Under the pieces are notes generated by a model, which was not told where the DNA came from, did not search any database, and saw only the letters and a list, made by a program, of their open reading frames with translations. A DNA stretch of 64,000 nt from JAAUTS01 sp038250235 (GTDB lineage: Bacteria > Verrucomicrobiota > Verrucomicrobiia > Methylacidiphilales > JAAUTS01): positions 1-64,000 of the forward strand of contig JBBSCO010000002.1 in NCBI GenBank assembly GCA_038250235.1, in the 5' to 3' direction. The position numbers and the translations under genes are program-made. Of this stretch, positions 42,297 through 51,822 are shown one piece after another. Position 1 is the stretch's first letter. Each line of letters starts with the position of its first letter.

Positions 42297-44795
42297 ATGT
42301 CAGATTCCTATGATTCGTCGAAGCTGGGTAAGTTGGAAGGGCTGGAAGCTGTCCGGAAAAAGCCCGGAATGTATATCGGAGGAACCGACGAGCGGGCCTT
42401 GCATCATTGCGTTTCGGAAGTCCTGGATAACTCGGTTGATGAGCACTTGGCGGGGCATTGTGACAAGATCGATGTGACCATCCACGTCGACGGATCCATT
42501 TCGATCCGGGACAACGGGCGCGGTATTCCGGTCGATATCCATCCCCAATACAAGATTCCCGGCGTGGAAATGGTTCTAACCACCCTTCACTCCGGTGGTA
42601 AATACGGCCAGGGTGGCTATAAGTTCTCCGGCGGAACCCACGGGGTCGGTGCCAAGTGCGTCAATGCGGTTTCGGAATGGTTCGAAGTAGAAGTTTCCCG
42701 CGATAACAAAGTGCATCACATGGCCTTTGAGCGCGGCAAAACGACCAAGAAACTTGAAGTCATCGGTAAAAGCAAAAGCACAGGCACCTTGATCACCTTC
42801 ATGCCGGACCATGAAATTTTCAAAGAAACCCTTGAGTTCAAGCCCGAGAGGATCGAGACACGTTTGCGTGAGTTGGCGTTTCTTAATTCGGGATTGAAAA
42901 TTTATTTTCTGGATGAGCGTTCGCAAAAGATCGAGCCGGAAGTTTTCTTTTATAAAGACGGTATCGAAGATTTCATCAGGCAACTCAATAAAAACAAGGG
43001 CTTGGTTCATGCCAAGCCGGTCATCATTCGCAAGCAGACCCTGGTGGAAACCGCCGACAAGCCGGTCGAAATCCACATGGAAGCCGTCATGCAATATAAT
43101 GACAGCTTCAGCGACATGGTGCTTTGTTACACCAATACCGTCCATAATCCGGACGGTGGAACCCATTTGTCAGGGTTTCGCACGGCCGTCACCCGCTCGA
43201 TCAACCAGTATGCCAAGGCCAACAACGTCCTGAAGGAAAAAGATCCGGCGATCACAGGTGACGATGTGCGTGAGGGACTGACAGCGGTTATATCCATCAA
43301 GCACAGCGACCCCAAGTTTGAGTCGCAGACCAAAGTGAAGCTGATTTCGCCAGAAGTGGACGGTATGGTGGCCTCCGCAACCTATGAAGGTCTCATGGCA
43401 TTCTTTGATGCCAACCCTCCTTTGGCCAAAAAGATCATCGACAAGGCCCTGACCGCCGCCCGTGCACGTGAAGCAGCCCGCAAAGCCCGCGAAGCCGTGC
43501 GTAAAACCGCGCTTGGTGCCGGTGGTTTGCCAGGTAAGCTGGCGGATTGTTCGGATCGTGATCCGGCCAATACCGAGTTGTTCATCGTTGAGGGTGACTC
43601 GGCTGGCGGTTCGGCCAAGCAGGGCCGTGACCGTAAATTCCAGGCCATCCTGCCTCTGCGTGGCAAACTCATCAACGTCGAAAAAGCCCGTCTGGACAAG
43701 GTGCTCCAGAATAATGAAATTCGCACCATGATCACCGCCATTGGAACGGGCATCGGGGATGGCGAGGGCGAAGGCGCGTTCAACCTGGAGCGCCTGCGTT
43801 ACCACAAGATCATCATCATGACCGATGCCGATGTGGACGGATCCCACATCCGCACCCTCCTATTGACCTTCTTCTACCGGCAGATGCCCCAGTTGGTGAA
43901 ACAGGGCTTTGTCTACATCGCACAGCCTCCTCTCTATCAGGTCAAACGTAAGAAGCGCGAGGAGTATGTGGAAGACGACATCCAGATGGCCAAGATCCTT
44001 ATCCAACTCGGTACAGAAGACGTCAAATTGAAAAGTTTGGCAGACGGAAAAGAATTCAACCAGAAGCAGTTGGCTGAACTGCTCGAGCTGTTGCAGCAGT
44101 TGAACAAGTATGCCACCAGTATCAAACGCCATGGCGGTGATTTTGAAGCTTATCTCAATGCCCGCGATAAAAAAACCGGCAGCCTGCCCCAGCATCTCGT
44201 GCGTATCCGCGAAGGGAATGTCGAGACCGTTCATTATTTACTGAGCGATGAAGAAATGGCGCAGTTTGCAAAAAGTAATGCCGACCTCAAACTCTACGGG
44301 GATGAGTCCCGTGAAGAGGAAGAAGGGGAAGCCAAATCGGTGGAGAAAAAGAAAGATTCCCCCACTCGCCGCGCCCGCCACATCAGTCTGACCGAGAGTA
44401 AAATCATCGCAACCCTCCTGGGCAAGCTGGATGGCAAAGGACTGCACGTGGATCATTATGCTTCGCAGGACGAGCCGTTGTATCAGGTCATCGAAGGCAA
44501 TGGTGACGATGCCAAGGTGAAACCCTTGTTCTCGCTGCCTGACATTCTCGCCACCATCATGGAAATCGGGCGTCGCGGGGTTCAGATCAAACGGTTCAAA
44601 GGGCTGGGCGAAATGAACGCCAAAGAGCTTTACGAGACCACGATGAACCCTGAAAAGCGCAAACTACTTCGGATCGATCTTACGGACGCTGTGGAGGCTG
44701 AAGAAATGTTTACGACGCTGATGGGCGACGAAGTGGAGCCTCGCCGCCAGTTCATTGAAGATAACGCCTTGAATGTAAGAAACTTGGATGTGTAG
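42297..44795 (+). CDS. gyrB: DNA gyrase subunit B
   Basis: ATG at 42297 is preferred to the TTG at 42288. The 832-residue protein has a GHKL ATPase domain (VRKKPGMYIGGTDERALHH, EVLDNSVDEHLAG, DNGRGIPVDIHP, GGTHGVGAKCVNAVS), a transducer domain, and the TOPRIM domain (EGDSAGGSAKQGRDR and TDADVDGSHIRTLLL). It forms the A2B2 gyrase with GyrA, which starts 845 nt downstream after a toxin-antitoxin pair. Confidence 0.97.
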   Translation: MSDSYDSSKLGKLEGLEAVRKKPGMYIGGTDERALHHCVSEVLDNSVDEHLAGHCDKIDVTIHVDGSISIRDNGRGIPVDIHPQYKIPGVEMVLTTLHSGGKYGQGGYKFSGGTHGVGAKCVNAVSEWFEVEVSRDNKVHHMAFERGKTTKKLEVIGKSKSTGTLITFMPDHEIFKETLEFKPERIETRLRELAFLNSGLKIYFLDERSQKIEPEVFFYKDGIEDFIRQLNKNKGLVHAKPVIIRKQTLVETADKPVEIHMEAVMQYNDSFSDMVLCYTNTVHNPDGGTHLSGFRTAVTRSINQYAKANNVLKEKDPAITGDDVREGLTAVISIKHSDPKFESQTKVKLISPEVDGMVASATYEGLMAFFDANPPLAKKIIDKALTAARAREAARKAREAVRKTALGAGGLPGKLADCSDRDPANTELFIVEGDSAGGSAKQGRDRKFQAILPLRGKLINVEKARLDKVLQNNEIRTMITAIGTGIGDGEGEGAFNLERLRYHKIIIMTDADVDGSHIRTLLLTFFYRQMPQLVKQGFVYIAQPPLYQVKRKKREEYVEDDIQMAKILIQLGTEDVKLKSLADGKEFNQKQLAELLELLQQLNKYATSIKRHGGDFEAYLNARDKKTGSLPQHLVRIREGNVETVHYLLSDEEMAQFAKSNADLKLYGDESREEEEGEAKSVEKKKDSPTRRARHISLTESKIIATLLGKLDGKGLHVDHYASQDEPLYQVIEGNGDDAKVKPLFSLPDILATIMEIGRRGVQIKRFKGLGEMNAKELYETTMNPEKRKLLRIDLTDAVEAEEMFTTLMGDEVEPRRQFIEDNALNVRNLDV

Positions 44796-44843
44796 TCACT
44801 CTATAGACAATAATACTTGAAATAGTAGTCTCAAGTGACTACA
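44791..44843. promoter_or_regulatory. Inverted repeat overlapping the gyrB stop, ahead of the antitoxin gene
   Basis: TGTAGTCACT (44791-44800) and AGTGACTACA (44834-44843) are perfect 10-base inverted repeats; ACTTGA/TCAAGT lies inside. It precedes the antitoxin ATG at 44852 and may be an operator for toxin-antitoxin autoregulation, or belong to the gyrB-associated family of AGTGACT repeats. Confidence 0.5.
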
Positions 44844-44851
44844 TTGAGTGC

Positions 44852-45181
44852 ATGAAAGAAATGAAGCCCAAAGTAACTGACAAGAAAGAGTCGGGGTCTG
44901 TTCCCCGCCTCCGGGAGGTTACAGTCGTGCCCGAACTGGGCATGACGATCAACCTGCGGGCAGCCAAAGCCCAGTTGTCTGCCTTGGTGGATATGGTGGA
45001 GGAGGGTGAGGAAGTTGTTCTAACACGTGATGGCAAGCCTGTCCTGCGGATGGTGCCGTTCAGGGCCAGCAAGAAGCCCTACAAAGTAGACTGGGAACTC
45101 CTGCAATCCATGCCCAAGCAGACGGAAGGCCCATTTGCGGAAGACCTGGTTCGGGCGGACCGGGACGGAAGAGGTTGGTAA
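44852..45181 (+). CDS. Phd/YefM-type antitoxin
   Basis: The 109-residue protein has a YefM/Phd fold segment: GMTINLRAAKAQLSALVDMV followed by GEEVVLTRDGKPVLRMVPF. A 28-residue N-terminal extension precedes it, and the C-terminal tail (WELLQSMPKQTEGPFAEDLV) is the likely toxin-binding part. Such antitoxins bind their own promoter and neutralise the partner toxin. The toxin gene starts 6 nt later. Confidence 0.88.
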   Translation: MKEMKPKVTDKKESGSVPRLREVTVVPELGMTINLRAAKAQLSALVDMVEEGEEVVLTRDGKPVLRMVPFRASKKPYKVDWELLQSMPKQTEGPFAEDLVRADRDGRGW

Positions 45182-45187
45182 ATTCCC

Positions 45188-45604
45188 ATGTACATCGACA
45201 CCAGCATCATGGTCAAACTCCTGACCTTCGAGCCAGATTCGGCGTTTTACGCCGACAAAGTCGAAGGCCGGCATCTGGCCTCTTCTGAACTCCTTTTGAC
45301 CGAAGTCGCCAGTGCTCTGCTCGCCAAGGAGCGCGGGGGCAGGCTGGACTCCAGCCAGCGGCAGCGGGCTTGGAATGCGTTTCAGGGCCAGGTGGAAGGG
45401 CACGATATCCGTCTGCTTCCTAGTCGTGCGGAAACCTTCCGCAAGGCAGCGTTGATCATGGAACTCTGCCATCCGCTGGTGCCTTTACGCTCGCTGGACG
45501 CACTTCATCTGGCGGCCTGCGATCTCTCCCAGGATTTCCCCCTGGTCTCCAACGATACCAGGATGATGGCAGCAGCCCAGCGTCTGGGCATTCCTGTTCT
45601 GTGA
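45188..45604 (+). CDS. PIN-domain toxin (VapC-type ribonuclease)
   Basis: The 138-residue protein is a complete PIN domain with four acidic active-site residues: D4 (MYIDTS), E39 (LLTEVASALL), D104 (SLDALHLAA) and D123 (VSNDTRMM). VapC toxins are Mg-dependent endoribonucleases, often cutting tRNA. Its 6-nt spacing from the antitoxin implies one operon. The pair is inserted between gyrB and gyrA, 35 nt before the gyrA start. Nothing suggests that it targets gyrase itself. Confidence 0.88.
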   Translation: MYIDTSIMVKLLTFEPDSAFYADKVEGRHLASSELLLTEVASALLAKERGGRLDSSQRQRAWNAFQGQVEGHDIRLLPSRAETFRKAALIMELCHPLVPLRSLDALHLAACDLSQDFPLVSNDTRMMAAAQRLGIPVL

Positions 45605-45639
45605 CTGATTTTTTAATAACCAACTGATAGAAGTAACTT

Positions 45640-48264
45640 ATGGCAGATGACAAAACACCCCCCAACGATCCAAAACCGACGCCCGGCTCACTTTTCGCGC
45701 AGAACGAGAAGATTGAAAAAATCAATGTGGCAGACGAAATCAAGGGGTCCTTCCTGGATTACTCCATGTCCGTCATCATTTCCCGCGCATTACCTGATGT
45801 GCGTGACGGTCTGAAACCTTCCCAGCGCCGCATCCTTTTTGCGATGCATGACCTGAATCTTTATCCCGGACGTCAGCACAGAAAATGCGCCAAAATTTGC
45901 GGTGACACTTCCGGCAACTATCATCCGCACGGTGAAGCGGTCATCTATCCAACCCTGGTTCACATGGCGCAGCCCTGGGTGATGCGTGAACGCCTGGTGG
46001 ACGGGCAGGGAAATTTCGGTTCGGTGGAAGGTGATCCTCCGGCTGCCATGCGTTATACGGAAGCGCGATTGACTCATCTGGGCGCCGCCCTGATGGAAGA
46101 CATGGAGCGCGATACCGTGGATTTTGTCCCTAACTATGACGAGACCAGGACCGAGCCCGTGGTTTTCCCGGCTGCTTTCCCGAACCTCCTGGTCAACGGC
46201 GGAACGGGTATCGCCGTCGGTATGGCCACCAACATCGCGCCGCATAATCTGGGTGAAGTGGTGGACGGCATCTGCGCTGTGGTCGACGACCCCGATATCC
46301 AGGTCGAGGCCCTGATGAAATACGTCAAGGGGCCGGATTTCCCCACGGGTTGCTCGATCCTGGGCATCGAAGGCATCAAGAGTTATTTCAAGACCGGTCG
46401 TGGCTCAGTCAAAATCCGTGGCAAGCTGCACACGGAAGAAATGAAGGGTGGCAAGGATGTCATCGTCGTCGATGAAATTCCTTTCAACGTCAACCGTGCC
46501 ACCCTGGTGGAGCGTATCGCCGATTTAGTGAATGAAAAGACCCTGACCGATATTACGGCCATCCGTGACGAGTCCGATGAAAACACCCGGGTGGTGATCG
46601 AACTCAAGCGCGATGCCGCCGTCAAAGTGGTTATCAACAACCTCTACAAACTGACTTCACTTGAAACCAGCTTCAGCAGCAACATGCTGGCTATCGATCA
46701 GCGTCGTCCCAAAGTGCTGAATCTCAAAGACCTCATGGTCTGCTACATCGAGCACCGCCGCGAAGTCATCATCCGCCGGACCAAATTCGAACTGGCCAAT
46801 GCCGAGAAACGCGCGGAAACACTCGAAGGTTTCCTCATTGCCCTGGCCAACATGGATGAATTCATCCGTGTCATCCGCGAATCGAAAACCCGTGATGAAG
46901 CCCGTCTCAAACTGGCAGGCTACGAGTTCACCCGCAACAATGTGGAGAAGTTCGGCGTGATGATCCGCAGCGAGGCCCGATTGGACAAAGGCCGCTATCT
47001 TTTCAGCGAGCAGCAGATCGAGGCGATCCTGGAACTCCGACTTTATCAACTGGTGGGTCTGGAGCATGAAAAAATCAAAACTGAATACGCCGAGATTCTG
47101 GTCAAAATCCAGGATCTCGTGGATATTCTGGAGAGTGAAAAGCGCGTGTTGGGCATCATCAAGGGGGAACTCAAGGCCATCAGGGATAAACATGCCACTC
47201 CACGCCGCACCCAGATCGTGCCGGACGAAGGGGAGATGGCGATCGAGGATCTGATTGCCAATGAAGGCGTTGTCATCACCCTGACCCATCGAGGCCTGAT
47301 CAAACGCACCCGCGCTTCCGATTACCGGAACCAGCGCCGTGGAGGTTTGGGTGTCCGGGGCCAGGCATTGAAAGAAAGCGAAAGTCCGGAAGAGATTGAC
47401 TTCGTGGAACGCATGTTCTCTGCCAGCACCCATGATTACCTCATGTTCTTTACCAACACCGGTCGTGTGTATGTGGAGCGTGTGCATGAAATTCCCGAGG
47501 GTTCCCGTGCCTCCAAGGGACGCAGCATCGCCAATGTCCTTTCCCTCCAGAGCACGGAAAAAGTCGTGGCTCTCATGCGTGTGGAATCCCGCCGTAACCC
47601 TAACGCTGAAGACTCGACATGGACTGAGGGTAGTCAATATGTGTTCTTCTCGACCCGCAACGGGACAGTCAAGAAGACTCCCCTATCGGATTTTGCCAAT
47701 ACCCGCAAGGGAGGCATCATCGCCATTGGCATTGAAACGGGTGATACCTTGATTGAGGTAAAATTGACCGCTGGCACGAGTGAAGCTGTTTTGATCACCA
47801 AAGAAGGCATGAGTATCCGCTTCAACGAGGAAGATGTCCGCAGCATGGGCCGCCCGGCCACCGGAGTGCGTGGCATTTCCCTGGAAAAAGGGGATGAAGT
47901 GGTGGCACTGGCCATTGTTGATTCCAGTGCGACCTTGCTGGTGGCCGGAGAAAACGGTATTGGAAAACGCACAGCCTTTGATGAATACCGCCAGCAAAGC
48001 CGAGGTGGCAAGGGGATCATCACCATGAAGACCGGTGAAAAAACCGGATCTGTGGTCGGAGCTCTGAGTGTGAAGGATAGTGACGAGATCATGATCATTA
48101 CAGCCCAGGGGCAGATGGTCAGAATCTCGGTCAAGGACATCCGTGAGTCCGGACGCAATACCCAGGGTGTCAAACTGGTGGGTCTGGACAAAGGAGATCT
48201 GCTGAAAGCCATTGCTCCTGTTGTTTCGGGCGAGGACGAGCAGGATTCTTCACCGGAACTCTGA
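45640..48264 (+). CDS. gyrA: DNA gyrase subunit A
   Basis: The 874-residue protein has the winged-helix/tower region with catalytic Y139 (AMRYTEARLT), the quinolone-resistance segment YHPHGEAVIYPTLV, and a C-terminal beta-pinwheel of six blades. The GyrA box NQRRGGLGVRGQ identifies it as gyrase rather than topoisomerase IV. The acidic C-terminal tail ends EDEQDSSPEL. It introduces negative supercoils with GyrB. A strong terminator follows. Confidence 0.97.
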   Translation: MADDKTPPNDPKPTPGSLFAQNEKIEKINVADEIKGSFLDYSMSVIISRALPDVRDGLKPSQRRILFAMHDLNLYPGRQHRKCAKICGDTSGNYHPHGEAVIYPTLVHMAQPWVMRERLVDGQGNFGSVEGDPPAAMRYTEARLTHLGAALMEDMERDTVDFVPNYDETRTEPVVFPAAFPNLLVNGGTGIAVGMATNIAPHNLGEVVDGICAVVDDPDIQVEALMKYVKGPDFPTGCSILGIEGIKSYFKTGRGSVKIRGKLHTEEMKGGKDVIVVDEIPFNVNRATLVERIADLVNEKTLTDITAIRDESDENTRVVIELKRDAAVKVVINNLYKLTSLETSFSSNMLAIDQRRPKVLNLKDLMVCYIEHRREVIIRRTKFELANAEKRAETLEGFLIALANMDEFIRVIRESKTRDEARLKLAGYEFTRNNVEKFGVMIRSEARLDKGRYLFSEQQIEAILELRLYQLVGLEHEKIKTEYAEILVKIQDLVDILESEKRVLGIIKGELKAIRDKHATPRRTQIVPDEGEMAIEDLIANEGVVITLTHRGLIKRTRASDYRNQRRGGLGVRGQALKESESPEEIDFVERMFSASTHDYLMFFTNTGRVYVERVHEIPEGSRASKGRSIANVLSLQSTEKVVALMRVESRRNPNAEDSTWTEGSQYVFFSTRNGTVKKTPLSDFANTRKGGIIAIGIETGDTLIEVKLTAGTSEAVLITKEGMSIRFNEEDVRSMGRPATGVRGISLEKGDEVVALAIVDSSATLLVAGENGIGKRTAFDEYRQQSRGGKGIITMKTGEKTGSVVGALSVKDSDEIMIITAQGQMVRISVKDIRESGRNTQGVKLVGLDKGDLLKAIAPVVSGEDEQDSSPEL

Positions 48265-48288
48265 ATTTATTTTCCGCTCAAGGGCAGG

Positions 48289-48323
48289 TCAGGCCTCCGC
48301 TGTCAGCGGAGGCCTGATTTTTT
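48289..48323 (+). terminator. Rho-independent terminator after gyrA
   Basis: A perfect 12-bp stem TCAGGCCTCCGC/GCGGAGGCCTGA with loop TGTCA is followed by six T. It ends the gyrB/toxin-antitoxin/gyrA region. Confidence 0.93.
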
Positions 48324-48358
48324 AAAGGAAAGGTCTCTCTGGAAGCGCCCGCCCACAG

Positions 48359-48685
48359 TCAGGCCAATATCCTGTAAAGTAGAAGAAGCAACAGTCCGAG
48401 AACACCGACGAGTATAATGACCTGGTTCCGGATTTTGCGTTTCTGGATTTTCAAGGCACTTCGTCTGGCTGGTAACCCCCTGTCGGGTTGTTCGCCATCC
48501 GTAAACATGGCGCCCTTGAAATGGTCAGGATCCTTCTTTTTGATGTAAGATTCCGGAAGAGGTTCACCCAATAGCCGCATTTTTTCTTCGATCCGAGAGG
48601 ACTCTTCTTCGACCCGGCGGGATTCTTTTTCCAGTTTTTTGAGTTCATCGGAAAAAGGATCCTTTTTTTTCTGAAACAAGGACAT
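48359..48685 (-). CDS. Small coiled-coil, tail-anchored membrane protein
   Basis: The start at 48685 (MSLFQKKKDPF) is preferred; a start at 48718 adds 11 residues. About 108 residues: a charged coiled coil (ELKKLEKESRRVEEESSRIEEK), a basic middle section, and a C-terminal hydrophobic segment (NQVIILVGVLGLLLLLLYRILA). No family is recognised. It converges with gyrA and is divergent from the CNNM transporter gene. Confidence 0.6.
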   Translation of the reverse strand: MSLFQKKKDPFSDELKKLEKESRRVEEESSRIEEKMRLLGEPLPESYIKKKDPDHFKGAMFTDGEQPDRGLPARRSALKIQKRKIRNQVIILVGVLGLLLLLLYRILA

Positions 48686-49009
48686 GCGCCTTCTGTGATA
48701 TGGCTCAAAAGGAGGCAAGTCAATATCCGGACTGCATTAGCGGTCAGGAATACCTTGTGGCGTAGGGATATGTCCCATGGCGATAAAAAGGTAGCTACAA
48801 TCATAAGTTACTCTCTGACAATAGTTTGGAATTTTAAAGGCAACTGGGTTCCGAGGAAATGGCATTATTGTTGCTCTGATTCCTTTACACACGGAAGCCA
48901 CTTTGAAAGAATCAAGCCTCATGCAGCCAGCACACTACCTATCCAACAAACAGCACCCCATGACTTGGGCTGCTTGAAGTGGAATGGTCCTTTCCCTGCC
49001 TACTTTCCC
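48686..49009 (+). other. Upstream region of the CNNM transporter gene
   Basis: About 320 nt without a recognised gene. It is open in the transporter frame, but the translation has no coding character or hydrophobic pattern, so it is read as a leader and promoter region. No riboswitch consensus was recognised. Confidence 0.45.
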
Positions 49010-50296
49010 ATGATTCCTTTTCTCATTATCACGTTTCTTTTGGTCAATGGTGTTTTCGCCATGGCAGAGATTGCCATTGTCTCGGCCAGAAAAGGGAAGC
49101 TCAGCAAAAAAGCGGAGGAAGGGGACAGCCGGGCTGCCGTCGCCCTTGAGTTGATAGAATCGCCCAGCCGTTTTCTTTCAACGGTCCAGGTTGGCATCAC
49201 ATTGGTGGGAATTGTTCTGGGGGCTTTCGGCGGATCTCAGATCGCTCCGCAGTATGAGTGGATGTTCGTAAACATCCCCTACGTCGGCCAATACGCCTAT
49301 GGTATCAGTTTCGCCATGGTGGTGATTGTTCTTACTTTTCTGAATATTATCATCGGTGAACTTGTGCCGAAAAGGCTGGCACTGAATCATCCCGAGGAAA
49401 TTTCCTGTCTGGTGGCCAAACCCATGAAATGGATTTCCGTGTGGACCTCCCCCTTGGTCACCTTGTTGAGCAGTTCCACGGACTTGGTGCTGGGCATCTT
49501 TGGAGTGAAGGCCAAGGAAGAGAACATGGTTTCGGATGAAGAAGTAAGACTCCTTATTGATCAGGGATTGCATTCGGGTGTTTTCGTAAAGAGCGAAAAA
49601 AACATGATTGATGGTGTGCTTTCACTGGATCGACTCAAAGTCGGCGACCTGATGACTCCGGGAGCCAAAATTGTGTGGTTGGATCTGGAACTTACCGATG
49701 AGGAAAACTGGCGTCGAGTCGTAGCCAGTGCGCACTCCCATTTTCCGGTCTGCAAAGGCACCAAGGAAAGTGTGGTCGGCATGATTTCGGTCAAAGCGCT
49801 CTGGGCCAACCAATCTTTGGCCGGGACAGCCAAAATAGAGGATGTGCTGACGGAGGTGGTTTATGTCCCGATGTTCATGCCTGCACCCAAATTGCTGGAG
49901 ACCTTCAAAAAGAACGGCAAACATGTGGCTTTGGTCACGGATGAGTTTGGTGCGGTGGAAGGGCTTGTGACATTGATCGATGTGTTGGAGTCGATCGTTG
50001 GCGAAATTCCATCCAAAGACCAGCCCCGCCGCCAGGAAGCCCGCAAGCGTGCTGATGGCTCCTGGATTTTTGAAGCCTTGATCAGCATTGAGGATTTTAA
50101 AGAAAAACTGACTATTGCTGAGTTGCCTCATGAAGAGGCAGGGGAATACTCCACCTTGAGCGGTTTTATTCTCAATTATCTGGGGCACATTCCGCGGGAT
50201 GGGGAAAAGTTCAAATGGGGCAAGTATCAGTTCGAGATCATGGATATGGACCAGCATAAAATCGACAAGGTGTTGGTGATGCAGTCCAAGACCTGA
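49010..50296 (+). CDS. CNNM/CorC (HlyC) family membrane transporter
   Basis: From ATG 49010 the protein has 428 residues. An N-terminal CNNM domain of about four helices (FLIITFLLVNGVFAMAEIAIVSARKGKLSKKAEEGD begins it; EIAIVSARK and LNIIIGELVPKRLAL are signatures) is followed by paired CBS domains (about 200-340) and a CorC/HlyC domain at the C-terminus. Such proteins move divalent cations, mainly magnesium or cobalt efflux. 'Hemolysin' naming is historical. It stands alone. Confidence 0.9.
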   Translation: MIPFLIITFLLVNGVFAMAEIAIVSARKGKLSKKAEEGDSRAAVALELIESPSRFLSTVQVGITLVGIVLGAFGGSQIAPQYEWMFVNIPYVGQYAYGISFAMVVIVLTFLNIIIGELVPKRLALNHPEEISCLVAKPMKWISVWTSPLVTLLSSSTDLVLGIFGVKAKEENMVSDEEVRLLIDQGLHSGVFVKSEKNMIDGVLSLDRLKVGDLMTPGAKIVWLDLELTDEENWRRVVASAHSHFPVCKGTKESVVGMISVKALWANQSLAGTAKIEDVLTEVVYVPMFMPAPKLLETFKKNGKHVALVTDEFGAVEGLVTLIDVLESIVGEIPSKDQPRRQEARKRADGSWIFEALISIEDFKEKLTIAELPHEEAGEYSTLSGFILNYLGHIPRDGEKFKWGKYQFEIMDMDQHKIDKVLVMQSKT

Positions 50297-50328
50297 TCTC
50301 CAGGAGCTCCGTTGACGCAGGCCGACAA

Positions 50329-50931
50329 CTAGGGTTTCGGAGACTGCGTTTCCTCTTGGGGAGCCTCCGCTTTTTCCCCATCTGCTTCCGGCTTTGTTTT
50401 ATTGGAAACAGTTCCTACGATCTGCTCTTTCACTTCCCTGGTGTATTCCTGAACGGCCTTAATTGTGGGGGCATTTTTTTCGTTGCCGCTGAAATAATAA
50501 TCATTCCCGAAAAGCACACCGCCACCCACAATCACGGCCACAACCCAGGCTCCGACGCTTGTGCTGTAGCCTGTCCGAAAAAAGGTGCGTGTGAACGGGA
50601 TCAGCATGAGGAATACCGCCACCGCAATACTGATGTAATATCCGGTTACCCGATACTCTTTGGCCATCAGCGGAAGAAGAAGCATATCACACAAGACGGC
50701 AGACTGGATCATTCCGAAAAGTCCGATCAATGTGACCAGCAGGCCGACTACGATGGAGCCTGACCCAGTTCCCCCCAGTGCGTGTGCCTTGGCCAGTGTC
50801 ACCGAAATCGCCAGATAGGCCAGAAGGATGCCTACGAACATTTCCTTGGCTGATTCAGGGCTCATGGACAGAAACAGAAGAATGTTCCAGGTTTTCTCTG
50901 TCATCACAGCGGGATCGAGAAAATTCAGCAT
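50329..50931 (-). CDS. Integral membrane protein of unknown function
   Basis: The 200-residue protein has four hydrophobic segments (about 26-46, 56-80, 96-112 and 124-141) and a charged, glutamate- and proline-rich C-terminal tail (EADGEKAEAPQEETQSPKP). It is downstream of the BrkB-type gene on the same strand, 66 nt away. I recognise no family; alternative starts at M10 and M23 are possible. Confidence 0.55.
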   Translation of the reverse strand: MLNFLDPAVMTEKTWNILLFLSMSPESAKEMFVGILLAYLAISVTLAKAHALGGTGSGSIVVGLLVTLIGLFGMIQSAVLCDMLLLPLMAKEYRVTGYYISIAVAVFLMLIPFTRTFFRTGYSTSVGAWVVAVIVGGGVLFGNDYYFSGNEKNAPTIKAVQEYTREVKEQIVGTVSNKTKPEADGEKAEAPQEETQSPKP

Positions 50932-50997
50932 GATCTAGGTTCCTTTTTTATGGGAACTTTGTCAAATACCGAGAAGCCGGATGCTGCGCACGGACTG

Positions 50998-51822
50998 CTA
51001 TCCGTCGAAGCGGCGCACAACAAGGCAGGCACCCAGCAACAGAACCCAGGCGGTGGCGTAGGCCCAGATCAGCATGGCAACGAGCCCACCCAAAGCTCCA
51101 TGCAGAATACTGGCAGACCAGAGGAGTGGCAGGATGTGGGTGAACCCGTAACTCAAGATGAGCCAGGCCAGTGCCGCCAGAAGAGAGGACTGCAGGCGCA
51201 GCCGGAACGGATGACGGTTCCCATCTGTTAATTGGTAGGTCAGGTGGATGGCCATCCAAATAAATACAAACGTCAACAGATAGCGCACAACGCCCCAAAC
51301 CAGAAGTGCCGTTCCGGAAAGCATGCTGAGTGATCTCAGAAAGGTTTCAATGGAAGGTGAAATGAGCAGGAAAACCGAAAAAAGGATGAACACAAGCCCC
51401 CAGAAAAGCACCAGTGCCAGGGAGGTCAGGGCGCTGGCGAAAGAACTTTTGGGCAGGATCTGCTCCGTCGAAAAAATGTAGCGTAGGGCACGCACTAACG
51501 CATGCATGAAACTCTGCGTGGTCAGAAAGGCGAAAATAAAAGTGGCTGTAATGAGTCCCCCGCTGACCGCTTTTGATACATTTTCGACCATGCCCTGTGC
51601 ATTGATGTGGGCCTCCGGCGGCAGCACGTCGTGCATTATTTTTGCGGTGGGGAGTGTCAGGTCAATATGAAAGACTTGGTAGGCCAGTCCGATGACCATG
51701 GCCAGAAAAGGGGCGATCGACAAAATGAGATAAAAGCCGATGGAGGCGGCAAATCCGCCGAAAAGGCAGGACTTTTGCTCAAGGTTATAGCCCCAGATCC
51801 AGCGGACAAGCATGGCTGTCAT
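50998..51822 (-). CDS. YihY/BrkB family membrane protein
   Basis: The 274-residue protein has six predicted membrane helices and the family segments KSCLFGGFAASIGFYLILSIAP, FAFLTTQSFMHALVRALRYI and TDGNRHPFRLRLQSSLLAAL. YihY/BrkB proteins were once labelled ribonuclease BN; their function is uncertain and some are described as transporters. It probably cotranscribes with the small membrane protein downstream at 50329-50931. Confidence 0.88.
   Translation of the reverse strand: MTAMLVRWIWGYNLEQKSCLFGGFAASIGFYLILSIAPFLAMVIGLAYQVFHIDLTLPTAKIMHDVLPPEAHINAQGMVENVSKAVSGGLITATFIFAFLTTQSFMHALVRALRYIFSTEQILPKSSFASALTSLALVLFWGLVFILFSVFLLISPSIETFLRSLSMLSGTALLVWGVVRYLLTFVFIWMAIHLTYQLTDGNRHPFRLRLQSSLLAALAWLILSYGFTHILPLLWSASILHGALGGLVAMLIWAYATAWVLLLGACLVVRRFDG

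Noticed and set aside
48695..49009. In-frame 5' extension of the CNNM transporter gene
   Set aside because: The extension lacks coding character and the conserved CNNM domain begins at the ATG at 49010.
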